The notes under the pieces are model-generated. The model was not told the origin of the DNA. It ran no database searches and was given only the letters and a program-made list of their open reading frames with translations. From Caldilineaceae bacterium bin5 (lineage in GTDB: Bacteria > Chloroflexota > Anaerolineae > Caldilineales > Caldilineaceae), in the NCBI GenBank assembly GCA_002238445.1, contig MPML01000006.1, positions 83,145 to 147,144 of the forward strand: 64,000 bases of DNA. Direction: 5' to 3'. Positions 49,464 through 64,000 of this stretch are shown one piece after another. Position 1 is the first letter of the stretch. Each line of letters opens with the position of its first letter. The translations under genes were made by a program, and so were the position numbers.

Positions 49464-49492
49464 TTGACAAGGCGTCGCGTATGCCTTATACT
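49464..49492 (+). promoter_or_regulatory. Strong promoter, probably for rpoBC
   Basis: -35 TTGACA (49464-49469), 17-base spacer, -10 TATACT (49487-49492). It is the best consensus promoter in the window. rpoB starts about 540 bases downstream, implying a long untranslated leader. Confidence 0.8.
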
Positions 49493-49597
49493 TTATAGTT
49501 CAGGGTGAGAACTGGTTGGCTCGGTTCCGTTTGTTACCTGCAGACCTCAAGTGTGGGGGACCGTACCAGAACGCAAGTAGCTGGCACAATCTCCGCT

Positions 49598-49660
49598 GAG
49601 GCCGCTGCCGATGCAATACGCCGCCGACCGCTTTTGCTGCGCGCTTGGCGGCGGGAGAAC
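49598..49660 (+). repeat. Palindromic repeat family A, variant copy in the rpoBC leader
   Basis: GAGGCCGCTGCCGATGCAAT at 49598, then CGCTTTTGCTGCGCGCTTGG and CGGCGGGAGAAC. Ends match family A; the loop differs. Confidence 0.6.
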
Positions 49661-50029
49661 ATTCAACTGTTTATCGTTCACGAGTTTCGGCAAAGTGGAG
49701 AAAATCAGCGGCAGCAAGATTCACGAAGATTGGACAAACTCTGGAACCGCCATCCGGCATTGCGAGCCATGATCCGAACCCACAAGATTGAACCCCACCT
49801 CAACAACGGACTTTACCCGCGGCTTAGGCGAATACAGCCATCTGGCCGCCGCCTGCGCTTTTGAACGCCAGGCGCTTGGCGGCGGACGAACGGTTTGGAT
49901 ACCGGCGCGTTCCGCCGCGAGAGGAGCTTGCATCTTCGTTTCTACAATCTTAGGTGTAGTCCGGATTGACAGAAATTCGTGTAGGTTGGAGAGATCGGCG
50001 ACAGTGTACAGCAAAGGAGCATGCGCCAT

Positions 50030-53000
50030 ATGAATCATACTGCCCTTGGAAACGGTGTTGGCGCCAAGACGCAGCGGAAGTCCTATTCGCGGACTTCCAA
50101 TCTGATCGAACTGCCCCGGCTCATCGAGATTCAGCTTCAGAGCTTTGAATGGTTCCGCACGCAAGGACTGAAAGAGCTTTTTGAAGAGATTTCGCCGATC
50201 GTCAGTTTCAACAAACATCTTGAACTGCATTTCGGCAACTTCCGCTTCGATGACGCCAAGCACACGGAAGAGGCCTGCCGGGTACGCGATATCACCTATT
50301 CCGCGCCGTTGTGGGTCGAGGTAAGACTCGTCAATAACGACACCGGTGAAATCAGTGAGCAGGAAGTCTTTATGGGCGATTTCCCACTGATGACCGATTC
50401 CGGCACTTTTATCGTCAATGGCAGTGAAAGGGTCGTGGTCAGTCAGTTGATTCGCTCGCCCGGGGTCTACTTCACGGTCGAAGAAGATCGCAGCACAGGG
50501 CGCGACCTGACCGGTACCAAGTTGATTCCCCTGCGGGGCGCCTGGCTGGAGTTCGAGACCAGCAAACGGGATATCGTCAGCGTCAAGGTCGATCGCAAAC
50601 GCAAGTTACCTGCAACAATTCTGCTGCGGGCCATCGGCTTCGGCACGGATGAAGAGATCCGGGAACTGTTCTCGGACGTTGATGACAATGAAGACCATCC
50701 GTTCATCGATGCGACCCTGGAGCGGGACCCGACCGCGAATCCGACCGAGGACCGGCAGAAAGGGATCGACGACGCGCTGCTTGAATTTTACAAGAAGCTG
50801 CGGCCCGGCGACCCGGCGACATTAGATAACGCGCGCAATTTTTTGCAGAATCTGCTCTTCACTCCCCGTCGTTACGACCTGGGACGGGTGGGCCGTTACA
50901 AGCTCAATCGCAAGTTGGAGCAGGAGGAACCTCTCACTACGCGCATTCTGACAAACGAAGATATCGTGGCGGTCGTTCGCCGCATTATTGACATTAACAA
51001 TGGCCGCGAGATGCCCGATGACATCGATCATCTGGGGAATCGACGCATCAAGACGGTCGGTGAACTGATTCAGAGTCAGTTGCGCATCGGCCTCTTGCGC
51101 ATGGAGCGGGTCGTGCGCGAACGCATGTCGATCCGCGAGCCGGAGCAGGTGACGCCGCTGAGCCTGATTAACATTCGCCCGGTTGTGGCCGCCACACGGG
51201 AGTTTTTCGGCAGCAGCCAGTTGAGCCAGTTCATGGACCAGACCAACCCGCTCGCCGAGTTGACCCACAAGCGCCGTCTGAGCGCCCTGGGCCCCGGCGG
51301 CCTGCGCCGGGAGCGAGCCGGCTTCGACGTGCGCGACGTCCATTACAGCCACTACGGACGCATCTGTCCGATTGAAACGCCGGAAGGCCCCAATATCGGC
51401 CTGATCGGGTATCTGGCTACATATGGACGCATCAATGATTTCGGCTTCATCGAAACGCCCTACCGCCGCGTCATCAATACGGTAGAAAACCAGGTCGATG
51501 CGTTGACAGGACGCACGCTCGCCGAAGAAATCAGCGACCCCGACAGCGGCGAGCTTATCGCCGAAATAGAGACGGAACTGACGCCGGAGCAGGTCGAGCG
51601 CATCGCCGCTATTGAAGACCTGAACGAGATCCGGGTGCGTCCTTTCGTAGGTGAAGAGGTCATCTATCTGAACGCCGATACCGAGGAGCGCTCCTCGATC
51701 GCCCAGGCTTCGACACCGCTGGACGATGCCGGCCACTTTCTCAATAGGCGCCCCTCTGTGCGCCAGGCCGAGGAGTTCCGCTTCGAAGAACCGCAGCGCA
51801 TCCAATTCATGGACGTATCGCCCAAACAGGTCGTCGGCGTTTCCGCTGCCTTGATTCCTTTTTTGGAGCACGATGATACCAACCGCGCATTGATGGGCTC
51901 CAATATGCAGCGGCAGGCTGTGCCGCTGGTGCAGCCGGATGCGCCGATTGTCGGCACCGGCATGGAGTGGCAGGCTGCTGTTGATTCGGGCCAGGTGGTC
52001 GTCGCCCGCAAGGCTGGCGAGGCCATTCGCGTGGTCAATACTGAAATCGTCATCCAGGAGGAGGGCGGCACCGAGCATACGTATCCGCTGCGCAAGTACA
52101 ATCGCAGCAATCAGAGCACCTGCATCGATCAGCGTCCGACGATCCAAAAGGGAGACCTGGTCGAAGCCGGCACAGTGCTGGCGGACAGCTCTTCCACGCA
52201 GAACGGCGAACTGGCCCTGGGGCAGAACGTGCTGGTGGCCTATATGAGTTGGGAAGGCGGCAACTACGAAGACGCCATCCTGGTCAGCGAACGGCTGGTC
52301 GAAAACGACAAATACACTTCGGTGCATATTGAAAAGCACGAAATTGAAGCCAGAGAAACGAAACTTGGCCCGGAGGAGATCACCCGCGATATTCCCAACG
52401 TGGGCGAAGACGCGCTGCGACATCTGGATGAGGATGGCATCATCCGGATCGGCGCTGAAGTTGCCGCCGGAGACATTCTGGTTGGAAAAATAACGCCAAA
52501 GGGCGAGACCGAGCTGACGCCGGAAGAGAAGCTGCTGCGAGCGATTTTCGGCGAGAAAGCGCGTGAGGTAAAGGATAGCTCGCTGCGGCTCCCCCATGGT
52601 GAACGCGGCAAGGTGGTGGACATCAAAGTATTCACGCGCGAAGATCATCAGGACATGCCCGCGGGGGTGGAAATGATGGTGCGCGTCAGCATCGCCCAGC
52701 GCCGCCGTCTGACCGAAGGCGACAAGATGGCCGGGCGGCATGGCAACAAAGGCGTAATCTCCCGGGTGGTACCCGTGGAAGACATGCCCTTTTTGGATGA
52801 CGGCACACCGATCGACATTATCCTGAATCCACTGGGTGTGCCCGGACGCATGAATATCGGACAGGTTCTGGAAACCCATCTGGGATGGGCAGCCGACCGT
52901 CTCGGCTTCATGGCGGAAACGCCTGTATTCGACGGCGCACAGGAAGACGAGATCGAGTCCGAGCTGGCGCGGGCCTGGTTGATCGACCAAGCCTGGCAGG

Positions 53001-53947
53001 ATGTCACCCAGCGGGCATGGGCATCTGTTCGCGAACAGGAAATCGACAGCGAATCCCTGATGGACGACAATGATGCCCGCCGTCTCTATCTGCTGGAATG
53101 GCTGGAGCCGCGCGGGTATGAACCTGAAAGTCTGTTCTTCGACGACAAATACGCGCGCAATGCCGCCCTCGCTGAATGGTTGCAGGACAAAGGCTATGAT
53201 GCGGAGCGTGTCGTCCCGCAAACCAGGTCGGATGATTCGGACCGGTATGCCCGCTATGTTTCCCTGCGCGAGTGGATGCTCTATCATGGCTGCGAGCCGG
53301 ACGGCGTCGCCCTGGCAGACGTAGCTGACGACCCCATCCTGATGGAGGAAGAACAGTTGGATGAAACGCGGCTCGAAGAGATGGGGGCCACTGCGCAACA
53401 GTTCTCGAGTCAGGTTGGCTGGCCGCTGCCGACGACGGGCAAACAGAAACTCTTCGATGGTAAGACGGGTGAGCCGTACGATGCCCACGTCACGATTGGG
53501 ATCGCGCAGATGCTTAAGCTGCACCATCTGGTAGAGGACAAAGTCCACGCCCGCAGCACGGGCCCCTACAGCCTGGTCACGCAACAACCGTTGGGCGGCA
53601 AGGCGCAGTTCGGTGGCCAGCGTTTCGGCGAGATGGAGGTATGGGCGCTGGAGGCTTACGGCGCTGCTTACACTTTGCAGGAGATGCTGACGATTAAGTC
53701 GGACGATACCACCGGCCGGGTGAAAACCTATGAGGCAATCGTGAAGGGCGATGAGATTCAGAGCCCCGGAGTGCCGGAAAGTTTCCGGGTACTGGTGAAA
53801 GAATTGCAGAGTCTGGCTCTTTCGATCGAAGTGATTAACGACAAGAATGAGGTGATACAACTAGGCAAAGATGAAGTCGAGGATCGTCTGCCGCACCTTG
53901 GCTTCAGCCTGAACGTTCCCAGCCCAATGAGTCGCAGCAGCGAGTAA
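50030..53947 (+). CDS. rpoB: DNA-directed RNA polymerase subunit beta
   Basis: About 1305 residues. The rifampicin pocket reads [20 protein letters not shown] then [10 protein letters not shown], with the usual sensitive residues. Other core motifs are [29 protein letters not shown], and the C-terminal [24 protein letters not shown]. Between [12 protein letters not shown] and [11 protein letters not shown] there are about 160 residues (about 978-1136) where a compact linker is usual; they contain three tandem repeats (about 1015, 1042, 1074). The ATG at 50030 is placed 10 bases after AAGGAG; an ATG at 50021 is too close to it. rpoC follows after 165 bp. Confidence 0.98.
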   Translation: MNHTALGNGVGAKTQRKSYSRTSNLIELPRLIEIQLQSFEWFRTQGLKELFEEISPIVSFNKHLELHFGNFRFDDAKHTEEACRVRDITYSAPLWVEVRLVNNDTGEISEQEVFMGDFPLMTDSGTFIVNGSERVVVSQLIRSPGVYFTVEEDRSTGRDLTGTKLIPLRGAWLEFETSKRDIVSVKVDRKRKLPATILLRAIGFGTDEEIRELFSDVDDNEDHPFIDATLERDPTANPTEDRQKGIDDALLEFYKKLRPGDPATLDNARNFLQNLLFTPRRYDLGRVGRYKLNRKLEQEEPLTTRILTNEDIVAVVRRIIDINNGREMPDDIDHLGNRRIKTVGELIQSQLRIGLLRMERVVRERMSIREPEQVTPLSLINIRPVVAATREFFGSSQLSQFMDQTNPLAELTHKRRLSALGPGGLRRERAGFDVRDVHYSHYGRICPIETPEGPNIGLIGYLATYGRINDFGFIETPYRRVINTVENQVDALTGRTLAEEISDPDSGELIAEIETELTPEQVERIAAIEDLNEIRVRPFVGEEVIYLNADTEERSSIAQASTPLDDAGHFLNRRPSVRQAEEFRFEEPQRIQFMDVSPKQVVGVSAALIPFLEHDDTNRALMGSNMQRQAVPLVQPDAPIVGTGMEWQAAVDSGQVVVARKAGEAIRVVNTEIVIQEEGGTEHTYPLRKYNRSNQSTCIDQRPTIQKGDLVEAGTVLADSSSTQNGELALGQNVLVAYMSWEGGNYEDAILVSERLVENDKYTSVHIEKHEIEARETKLGPEEITRDIPNVGEDALRHLDEDGIIRIGAEVAAGDILVGKITPKGETELTPEEKLLRAIFGEKAREVKDSSLRLPHGERGKVVDIKVFTREDHQDMPAGVEMMVRVSIAQRRRLTEGDKMAGRHGNKGVISRVVPVEDMPFLDDGTPIDIILNPLGVPGRMNIGQVLETHLGWAADRLGFMAETPVFDGAQEDEIESELARAWLIDQAWQDVTQRAWASVREQEIDSESLMDDNDARRLYLLEWLEPRGYEPESLFFDDKYARNAALAEWLQDKGYDAERVVPQTRSDDSDRYARYVSLREWMLYHGCEPDGVALADVADDPILMEEEQLDETRLEEMGATAQQFSSQVGWPLPTTGKQKLFDGKTGEPYDAHVTIGIAQMLKLHHLVEDKVHARSTGPYSLVTQQPLGGKAQFGGQRFGEMEVWALEAYGAAYTLQEMLTIKSDDTTGRVKTYEAIVKGDEIQSPGVPESFRVLVKELQSLALSIEVINDKNEVIQLGKDEVEDRLPHLGFSLNVPSPMSRSSE

Positions 53948-53962
53948 ACACGCCGCCGACTG

Positions 53963-54006
53963 AGGCCGTCGCCGACTGCGTCTACTGCGCACTTGGCGAC
54001 GATCGA
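53963..54006 (+). repeat. Palindromic repeat family A in the rpoB-rpoC spacer, copy 1
   Basis: GAGGCCGTCGCCGACTGCGT followed by CTACTGCGCACTTGGCGACG; the 3' arm is diverged. Confidence 0.7.
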
Positions 54007-54050
54007 GTAGTGTACAGCGCCCGGTGGTCAAAGAAGTTACCGACCACCTT

Positions 54051-54095
54051 GAGGCCGTCGCCGACCCAAACTGCTGCACATTTGGCGGCGGGTGA
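54051..54095 (+). repeat. Palindromic repeat family A in the rpoB-rpoC spacer, copy 2
   Basis: GAGGCCGTCGCCGACCCAAA then CTGCTGCACATTTGGCGGCG. It ends 6 bases before the AAAGGAG of rpoC. Confidence 0.8.
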
Positions 54096-54112
54096 AACGA
54101 AAAGGAGCCAAA

Positions 54113-58726
<4,614 letters not shown>

Positions 58727-58746
58727 GAACCAATTGAAGTTTGCAA

Positions 58747-58788
58747 GCGAGAGTGGAAGGCGACGGCTCTTCCACTCTCGCTTTTTTT
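58747..58788 (+). terminator. Rho-independent terminator of rpoBC
   Basis: 13-bp perfect stem GCGAGAGTGGAAG/CTTCCACTCTCGC with a 9-base loop and a run of seven T. Confidence 0.95.
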
Positions 58789-58844
58789 CCGGTCTTGCCG
58801 CCCCCAATAGTTGATGCCCTCACTGCCTGACGCCGCCACTGCCT

Positions 58845-58890
58845 GATGCCTCCGTCAACGCAATCTTTGGGCACTCGGCGTCGGGTGAAC
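58845..58890 (+). repeat. Palindromic repeat family A, diverged copy after rpoC
   Basis: GATGCCTCCGTCAACGCAAT then CTTTGGGCACTCGGCGTCGG. Confidence 0.6.
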
Positions 58891-59582
58891 AATCTGCCCG
58901 GCACCTGCAATTGCCTGAGAAACTACAGCATCCTCGTCGAGATTTGTTCTTTAGCCTCTGCTCGTCTTCTTAAGAACCTCATTCTCTTGTTCGCTCGTGA
59001 TCTCTTGTGCATCTCTTGTGCATCTCTCGTCGAGAGCTCTTAGCGCTGGTTCAATATCAGCAACTCCTCAGCCAGCGCCATTTCGCGACCATGCGGAAAA
59101 GTCGCGCCTTGGAGCCCAGACAGTTTGCGGCCGCGATCCTCTGCAATTCGGGCCTCTGCATTTCGGGCGGACCTGACAAGCGTGGCTGGACCAGATGTCG
59201 GGGCCGCCATAGAGCCCTAAAAGATGACCTCGCCCTGGCACGGCTTAGCTCGACCTGATATGCCCTAACCGAGAGCAACTGCATTGGGGTAACTACCAAG
59301 CCATATACAGTGCCTGCCTTGACCAGCCCTTTATCGCTGCCGCCATTCAGGCAATCCGATTGCGTATTCGGTTGGCGGCAACCGCGTTTCTGAAGCGGCG
59401 CGGCTGGAATGCGCAGGCACGGTCGGAACTGCAGTTTTTAGTTTTCAGTTTTTGGTTTTCAGTGGAACACCAGTCGTCAGTGGAACGCCGGTGATTAGCG
59501 GTCGGTGGGTTGAGGCGGCAGGTGAGAGAGTAGACACCGTTTGCTAGACACGACGCTGGGGAAGAGTAACCACGGTCGGTGA

Positions 59583-59658
59583 GCGATGTTTTTGTAGGGG
59601 GGCGTTGCGGGGGCGCAGCCCCTGCACAAGGGAGGCCGCTTGCGGCCGACCGCCCAAA
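59583..59658 (+). repeat. Dispersed repeat family B, copy 5
   Basis: GCGATGTTTTTGTAGGGGGG then the core to GACCGCCCAAA; hairpin 2 is GGCCGCTTGCGGCC as in copy 2. Upstream GTAGACACC...GACGCTGGGGAA matches copy 2; downstream CTTCGCTCGCCTCATTCA matches copies 1 and 4. Confidence 0.88.
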
Positions 59659-59865
59659 GGCGAGGAGAGGGTGAAGAGGAGTGAGGAGTGAGAAAAGCCT
59701 TCGCTCGCCTCATTCAAGATCGCAAATCAATTGTGGCTGAGCAGTTTCGAATTGGGAAAGAACCTCGTGATGCTGCCTGAATCGGCAGGGGCTCCATCTG
59801 TGTGCACGCGTCGTAGCGACTTTGGGGACCGAATTGGGATGCGTTTGCCGCGTGCTCATAATGAT

Positions 59866-59895
59866 TTGCCTTCAGCAGTCCGGTTATGCTATAGT
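59866..59895 (+). promoter_or_regulatory. Promoter of the rpsL-rpsG-fusA operon
   Basis: -35 TTGCCT (59866-59871), 18-base spacer, extended -10 TGC-TATAGT (59890-59895). About 45 bases to the rpsL start. Confidence 0.8.
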
Positions 59896-59943
59896 AGACT
59901 ACTGTCTTTTCGTGGGCTGAGATGACCACCAGGGAGGAAACAT

Positions 59944-60360
59944 TTGCCGACGATAAATCAATTGGTCCGCAAGGGCCGCAAGACCAAGCCGAAGAAAGAG
60001 ACCGCGCCTGCGCTGCGTTTTACGCAAAACACATTGACCGGCCGCACCAAGCGGGTCAAGCAAGGCAACCCCCAGAAACGGGGCGTTTGTACACAGGTGC
60101 GAACGACAACACCCAAGAAGCCCAATTCCGCCTTGCGTAAGGTAGCCCGTGTGCGCCTTACCAATGGCGTTGAAGTAACGGCCTATATTCCTGGCGAAGG
60201 CCATAACCTCCAGGAACACAGTGTGGTTCTGGTACGCGGCGGTCGGGTCAGAGATTTGCCCGGCGTGCGTTATCATATCGTGCGCGGCGCATTGGACAGC
60301 ACGGGCGTCAACGACCGCAAACGAAGCCGCAGCAAATACGGTACCAAGAAACCGCGTTAA
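59944..60360 (+). CDS. rpsL: 30S ribosomal protein S12 (TTG start)
   Basis: Decoding-centre protein. Conserved [20 protein letters not shown] contains the streptomycin-contact lysine, and [20 protein letters not shown] is present. The 138-residue length is about 14 over normal, due to an insertion [14 protein letters not shown] between PAL and the KRGVCT segment. The start is TTG at 59944 with GGAGG 6 bases upstream, giving the family start (M)[10 protein letters not shown]. Confidence 0.97.
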   Translation: MPTINQLVRKGRKTKPKKETAPALRFTQNTLTGRTKRVKQGNPQKRGVCTQVRTTTPKKPNSALRKVARVRLTNGVEVTAYIPGEGHNLQEHSVVLVRGGRVRDLPGVRYHIVRGALDSTGVNDRKRSRSKYGTKKPR

Positions 60361-60448
60361 GCGCCGACTCTGGCAAGGCGGGACAGGCTGTGTGCGTCCT
60401 TGCTCAAGAGACGCGTGCAGGCGCAAACTATGAGGATGGAGTTGTAGA

Positions 60449-60925
60449 ATGCCGCGAAGAAACCGGCCCGAAAAGCGTAAAGTCACGCCCGATCCCCGGC
60501 ACAATAGCGTAGTGCTGGCGAAATTCATCAACAATCTGATGGAACGGGGCAAGAAAAGTCTGGCCGCCAGAATTGTCTATACCGCACTGGATACTATAGC
60601 CGAACGCACCAACCGTCCACCACTGGAAGTCTTCGAAGAAGCGCTCAGGAACGCCACTCCTCTGGTTGAGGTCAAACCGCAGCGCGTTGGTGGCGCAACC
60701 TATCAGGTGCCAATGGAAATCCGCCCTGACCGGCGGCAGGCCCTGGCCATGCGCTGGCTGATTCAGAATGCCAGAGGGCGGGGCGGCCGCAATATGGCCG
60801 CTCGGTTGGCGAATGAACTTCTGGATACGGCGCGCGGCGAAGGACAGACCGTTCGCAGGCGTGAAGAGACGCACCGGATGGCAGAAGCCAATCAAGCCTT
60901 TGCCCATTTTGCCAGAAGGCGCTAG
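60449..60925 (+). CDS. rpsG: 30S ribosomal protein S7
   Basis: Primary 16S rRNA binding protein of the head domain. The 158-residue protein has [19 protein letters not shown] at the start, [19 protein letters not shown], and [24 protein letters not shown] precedes the ATG by 8 bases. It lies 88 bp after rpsL in the str operon order. Confidence 0.98.
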   Translation: MPRRNRPEKRKVTPDPRHNSVVLAKFINNLMERGKKSLAARIVYTALDTIAERTNRPPLEVFEEALRNATPLVEVKPQRVGGATYQVPMEIRPDRRQALAMRWLIQNARGRGGRNMAARLANELLDTARGEGQTVRRREETHRMAEANQAFAHFARRR

Positions 60926-61455
60926 GAGTTTTGCCTTCACGGCAGCTGTTTCTGCCCGGCAGCCCTGCCGCGGCAGTACAGACAGAAAAATTGGTTTTTC
61001 CTGATGTGTCCGGCGCCCATGCTGGGCACAACTTTGAAGAAATCCGACACCTCCGGGTTTGGATGTTCTTCTAAAACGAACTATACACGGCGCATTCGAG
61101 CCACAGGATGATGTCGCTCTGCGCTCAGCATGTCGTTGAGCGAGATTCGACGTTGCCGGATCAGCAGGCTGCCTTTTGAGCAGATTGTATATGTTCCTGC
61201 TCAAGTAGGGCACGTCGAATTCTGGTGCCTGTGAGACGGCTGCGTCGTCTGTTTGTCGGGGGCCAGCGTGCTCTCCGTGGGCGCCGGCGGTCGCGGCAAG
61301 CCGTTCGATGAGGCCAGGTTGTCGCCGGACAACACCAATATAACGTTGCAGGGCGGCAGATTGTACCCCCTGTTTGAAAGGGGCGCGACATTTTTATGCG
61401 CCTCGGTCGGCAAGGGATGCGGCGCTGCCCACCAGGACAAAATTAGGTGAATTTG
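60926..61455. other. Gene-free stretch between rpsG and fusA
   Basis: About 530 bases, long for a str operon. A small hairpin CCCCCTGTTTGAAAGGGGCG (61366-61385) resembles ones near 46110 and 47092. No gene or clear promoter was found. Confidence 0.4.
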
Positions 61456-63549
61456 ATGAGTCAGGTACCATTACATAAGATCCGCAATATCGGAATTATT
61501 GCCCATATAGACGCCGGCAAGACGACAACAACGGAACGAATTCTGTTCTATTCCGGTCGTATTCACCGCATGGGCGAAGTGCATGAAGGAACCGCTGTCA
61601 CAGACTGGATGGCGCAGGAACGGGAACGCGGCATTACCATTACCGCGGCCGCGATTACGGCCAACTGGGTTGACAGCCGCAGCGGCGAAGAGGTCCAGAT
61701 CAATGTTATCGATACACCGGGCCATATCGACTTTACCGCCGAAGTACAGCGCAGCTTGCGTGTCCTCGATGGCGGCGTCGTTGTTTTCGACGCTGTTGCA
61801 GGTGTCGAACCACAGTCGGAAACCGTCTGGCGGCAGGCAGACACCTATCATGTGCCTCGCATCTGCTTCGTGAATAAGATGGACCGGGTGGGAGCCGACT
61901 TTGATCGTACGGTGGGCATGATTGTCGACCGCCTCGGCGCGGACCCGCTGCCCATTCAACTGCCGTGGGGCGCGGAGGAAAATTTCCATGGCGTCATCGA
62001 CCTCTTTACGATGAAGGCCCTGCGCTACAGCGACGCATTGGGCGCCACGCCTGAAACTGCCCCGATTCCGGAAGAGATGAAAGTCGCCGCGGAGGCGGCG
62101 CGCGCCGCCATGATTGAGCGGATCGCGGAAACTGATGACGAACTGACAATGCTCTATCTGGAGGGCGAAGAGATCAGCAACGAACAGCTGATCAGGGCCC
62201 TGCGCACTGCCGTCATAGGCAATGTTATCGTGCCAATCCTGTGCGGGTCGGCTCTGAAAAACAAAGGTGTACAACCGCTTCTGGATGCGATTGTTCGCTA
62301 TCTGCCCAGCCCGCTGGACGTGCCGCCGGTCGTTGGCATTGACCCCAGGACAGAGGAAGAGAAGATTCGGTTTGCCGATCCGGAAGAACCTTTTTCCGCG
62401 CTCGTCTTCAAGATCGTGACTGATCCCTTTGTCGGGCGCCTGGCCTATGTCCGGGTGTATTCGGGTACATTGGCGTCGGGAAGTATGGTCTACAACGCCA
62501 ATAAAGGCCGGCGAGAACGAATCGGCCGGCTCCTGCAGATGCATGCGGACAAACGGGAAGAGATCGAAGTATGCCGCGCGGGCGACATTGCCGCCATTGT
62601 CGGCCTCAAACAGAGCCTGACCGGTGAAACGCTCAGCGACCGCGCCAACGAAATTTTGCTGGAAACAATCGAGTTTCCCGCCCCGGTGATTGGGATCGCG
62701 GTTGAGCCGAAATCGAAAGCCGATCAGGACAAGATGGCCGACGGCCTCTTAAAGTTGTCCGAAGAAGACCCGACCTTTCAGGTGCGGTACGACGATCAGA
62801 CGGGGCAGACGATCATCAGCGGAATGGGCGAGTTGCACTTGCAGATTATCGTTGACCGTCTGAAGAGAGAGTTCCGGGTGCAGTGTAACGAGGGCCGCCC
62901 GCAGGTCGCGTATCGGGAGACGATCACAAAGGCGACCCGAGCAGAAGGGCGGTTCGTTCGCCAGACCGGCGGCCGCGGACAGTTTGGCCATGTCTGGATT
63001 GAATTGGAGCCGAACGAAGAGGGCAAGGGCTTCGAGTTTGAGGACAAAATCGTCGGCGGCGCAGTCCCCAGGGAATACATCCCCGCGGTTCGCAAGGGGA
63101 TCGAAGAATCGATGGCAAGCGGTGTGCTTTCGGGATACCCGGTCGTGGATGTTCGCGCTGCGCTGGTGGACGGCAGCTACCATGATGTCGATTCCAGTGA
63201 AATCGCTTTCAAAATAGCCGGTTCGATGGCGTTCAAGGAGGGCATGGCAAAGGCCGGCCCCGTTCTGCTGGAGCCCATCATGATGGTTGAAGCGGTCGTG
63301 CCGGAGGAGTTTGTCGGCGATATCGTGGGCGATCTTGCCAGCCGCCGCGGGCAGATCGAAGGCATGACCCCCCATAACAACAAGGTAACTGCTGTGCGGT
63401 CGATCGTACCGCTGGCGGAAATGTTCGGTTACGCGACGAAACTCCGCTCGATCACCAGTGGGCGGGGCACCTTTACGATGCAGTTCGACAGCTATCGGCC
63501 TAACACGCAGAAGACGGACGTTAGCGCGCCGCGGCGGGAGTTCGCCTGA
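61456..63549 (+). CDS. fusA: Elongation factor G
   Basis: GTPase that drives ribosomal translocation. The 697-residue protein has G1 [14 protein letters not shown], switch regions with [14 protein letters not shown]3 DTPGHIDF, and G4 [11 protein letters not shown]. Domain IV and V motifs are [14 protein letters not shown] and [20 protein letters not shown]. The ATG at 61456 has AGGTGA five bases upstream; a GTG at 61447 is also open. Confidence 0.98.
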   Translation: MSQVPLHKIRNIGIIAHIDAGKTTTTERILFYSGRIHRMGEVHEGTAVTDWMAQERERGITITAAAITANWVDSRSGEEVQINVIDTPGHIDFTAEVQRSLRVLDGGVVVFDAVAGVEPQSETVWRQADTYHVPRICFVNKMDRVGADFDRTVGMIVDRLGADPLPIQLPWGAEENFHGVIDLFTMKALRYSDALGATPETAPIPEEMKVAAEAARAAMIERIAETDDELTMLYLEGEEISNEQLIRALRTAVIGNVIVPILCGSALKNKGVQPLLDAIVRYLPSPLDVPPVVGIDPRTEEEKIRFADPEEPFSALVFKIVTDPFVGRLAYVRVYSGTLASGSMVYNANKGRRERIGRLLQMHADKREEIEVCRAGDIAAIVGLKQSLTGETLSDRANEILLETIEFPAPVIGIAVEPKSKADQDKMADGLLKLSEEDPTFQVRYDDQTGQTIISGMGELHLQIIVDRLKREFRVQCNEGRPQVAYRETITKATRAEGRFVRQTGGRGQFGHVWIELEPNEEGKGFEFEDKIVGGAVPREYIPAVRKGIEESMASGVLSGYPVVDVRAALVDGSYHDVDSSEIAFKIAGSMAFKEGMAKAGPVLLEPIMMVEAVVPEEFVGDIVGDLASRRGQIEGMTPHNNKVTAVRSIVPLAEMFGYATKLRSITSGRGTFTMQFDSYRPNTQKTDVSAPRREFA

Positions 63550-63874
63550 TTTGTATGCGGCTCTGCAGTCAGGTTTGCCGTTTCAGTTGAGTCCAGACTT
63601 GTCAACCGTCAGGACATTTCGTATACTGTTCAGGTTGTAGAGGCGGCGTCTATGCCGCCGCCACAACTGTTTGAGGCGCTTCTGCCCAAAAGTGACGCAA
63701 TTGCGAACGCAGGACCTTTGTTTGTGTTGCGACGCTTGCACCGGTCTGGCGGGCTGTCAGCCGGTTGGATATGGGGTCGCCTGAGCAACCGTATATGGCG
63801 AAAAATTCTTCAGCTTCGTTGCGAGGCTGCTTGATTCTTCATAGCAGACATGGGAAACATTCAGGAGAGAAAGA
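63550..63874. other. Intergenic region between fusA and tuf
   Basis: Contains the tuf promoter (63599-63627) and a leader of about 240 bases. No gene recognised. Confidence 0.5.
63599..63627 (+). promoter_or_regulatory. Promoter upstream of tuf
   Basis: -35 TTGTCA (63599-63604), 17-base spacer, -10 TATACT (63622-63627). It implies that tuf has a start site separate from fusA. Confidence 0.8.
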
Positions 63875-64000
63875 ATGGCGAAGGCAGTATTTGAGAGGAC
63901 GAAGCCCCATGTGAACGTGGGGACGATCGGACATGTGGATCACGGCAAGACGACGCTGACAGCGGCGATCACCAAGGTGTTGGCGCTGCGAGGGATGGCG
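63875..64000 (+). CDS. tuf: Elongation factor Tu, 5' part (cut by window end)
   Basis: The first 42 codons encode [20 protein letters not shown] and the G1 loop [11 protein letters not shown], diagnostic for EF-Tu, which delivers aminoacyl-tRNA to the ribosome. AGGAGAG lies upstream. The gene continues beyond the window. Confidence 0.96.
   Translation, partial: MAKAVFERTKPHVNVGTIGHVDHGKTTLTAAITKVLALRGMA

Larger units (their letters stand above)
47725..50029. other. 2.3-kb gene-poor region between mraZ and rpoB
   Basis: Holds the MraZ operators (47883-47907), an inverted and a direct copy of repeat family B (48580, 49062), family A copies (49598 and a degenerate one near 49850), and the rpoBC promoter (49464-49492). 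No protein with family resemblance was found; open frames of up to 171 residues translate repeats. Confidence 0.6.
58789..59943. other. Gene-free stretch between rpoC and rpsL
   Basis: Contains a family A repeat (58845), a long family B unit (about 59340-59750) and the rpsL promoter. The segment ATTGCGTATTCGGTTGGC (59359) repeats the flank seen at 48999. No gene recognised. Confidence 0.6.

Noticed and set aside
50822..53860. 1012-residue open frame antisense to rpoB
   Set aside because: It is the complement of a highly conserved rpoB sequence and has no family features; GC-rich genes often leave the opposite strand open.

Overview
The window is about 60% G+C and codes densely, mostly in long co-directional operons. 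The gene content points to a member of the Chloroflexota (Anaerolineae/Caldilineae-like). Evidence for this is an FMN-riboswitch-controlled RibXY-type riboflavin ABC importer, a B12-dependent class II ribonucleotide reductase paired with NrdR, RNA polymerase beta and beta' subunits with large lineage-type insertions, and a monoderm-style division/cell-wall cluster. This assignment rests on recognised families and gene order; no 16S gene is present.

Layout. 0.2-4.0 kb (minus): a family 5 uracil-DNA glycosylase, an FAH-fold sugar-acid enzyme and a secreted triple-PA14 protein. 4.4-10.5 kb (plus): RqcH (ribosome rescue), a sugar isomerase/epimerase, a Gfo/Idh/MocA dehydrogenase and a radical-SAM sulfatase-maturase-like enzyme. 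10.6-13.4 kb (plus): rpsF, an acidic-extended rpsR and a membrane-anchored parvulin, bounded by a promoter and a terminator. 13.4-16.9 kb (minus): promoter, FMN riboswitch, two terminator-like hairpins, permease, binding protein (frame broken at a G13 tract) and ATPase, probably a riboflavin importer. 17.2-18.9 kb (minus): an isolated, AT-richer AIPR-family defence gene. 19-21.3 kb (minus): greA-lysS with a clear promoter and a structured leader. 21.5-25.9 kb: a methyltransferase facing nrdJ, then nrdR with two operator-like boxes 32 bp apart.

26.1-47.9 kb (minus) is a nearly complete dcw cluster: mraZ, rsmH, ftsL-like, ftsI, murF, mraY, murD, ftsW, murG, two CvpA-like membrane genes, murC, a small P-loop kinase, murB, ddl, ftsQ, ftsA, ftsZ. 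It begins with a three-copy MraZ operator and ends in a strong terminator. murE is absent from its usual place between ftsI and murF. 50.0-58.8 kb (plus): rpoB-rpoC with a strong promoter about 540 bp upstream and a strong terminator. 59.9-64.0 kb (plus): rpsL, rpsG, fusA and the 5' end of tuf, with promoters before rpsL and tuf.

The most unusual material is repetitive. One palindromic family of about 35-45 bp (family A) lies between genes around ftsI and rpoBC. It is also inserted in frame in rsmH, ftsI and murF, always read in the same frame as a peptide of the form RRQ(V/M)xxDG. A second family (family B, five copies) has a GC-rich core that folds as two hairpins, with compensating changes between copies; one copy supplies the ribosome binding site of a gene. 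The RNA polymerase genes carry further novelties: an alpha-CTD-like helix-hairpin-helix module inside RpoC, and a three-repeat insertion in RpoB.
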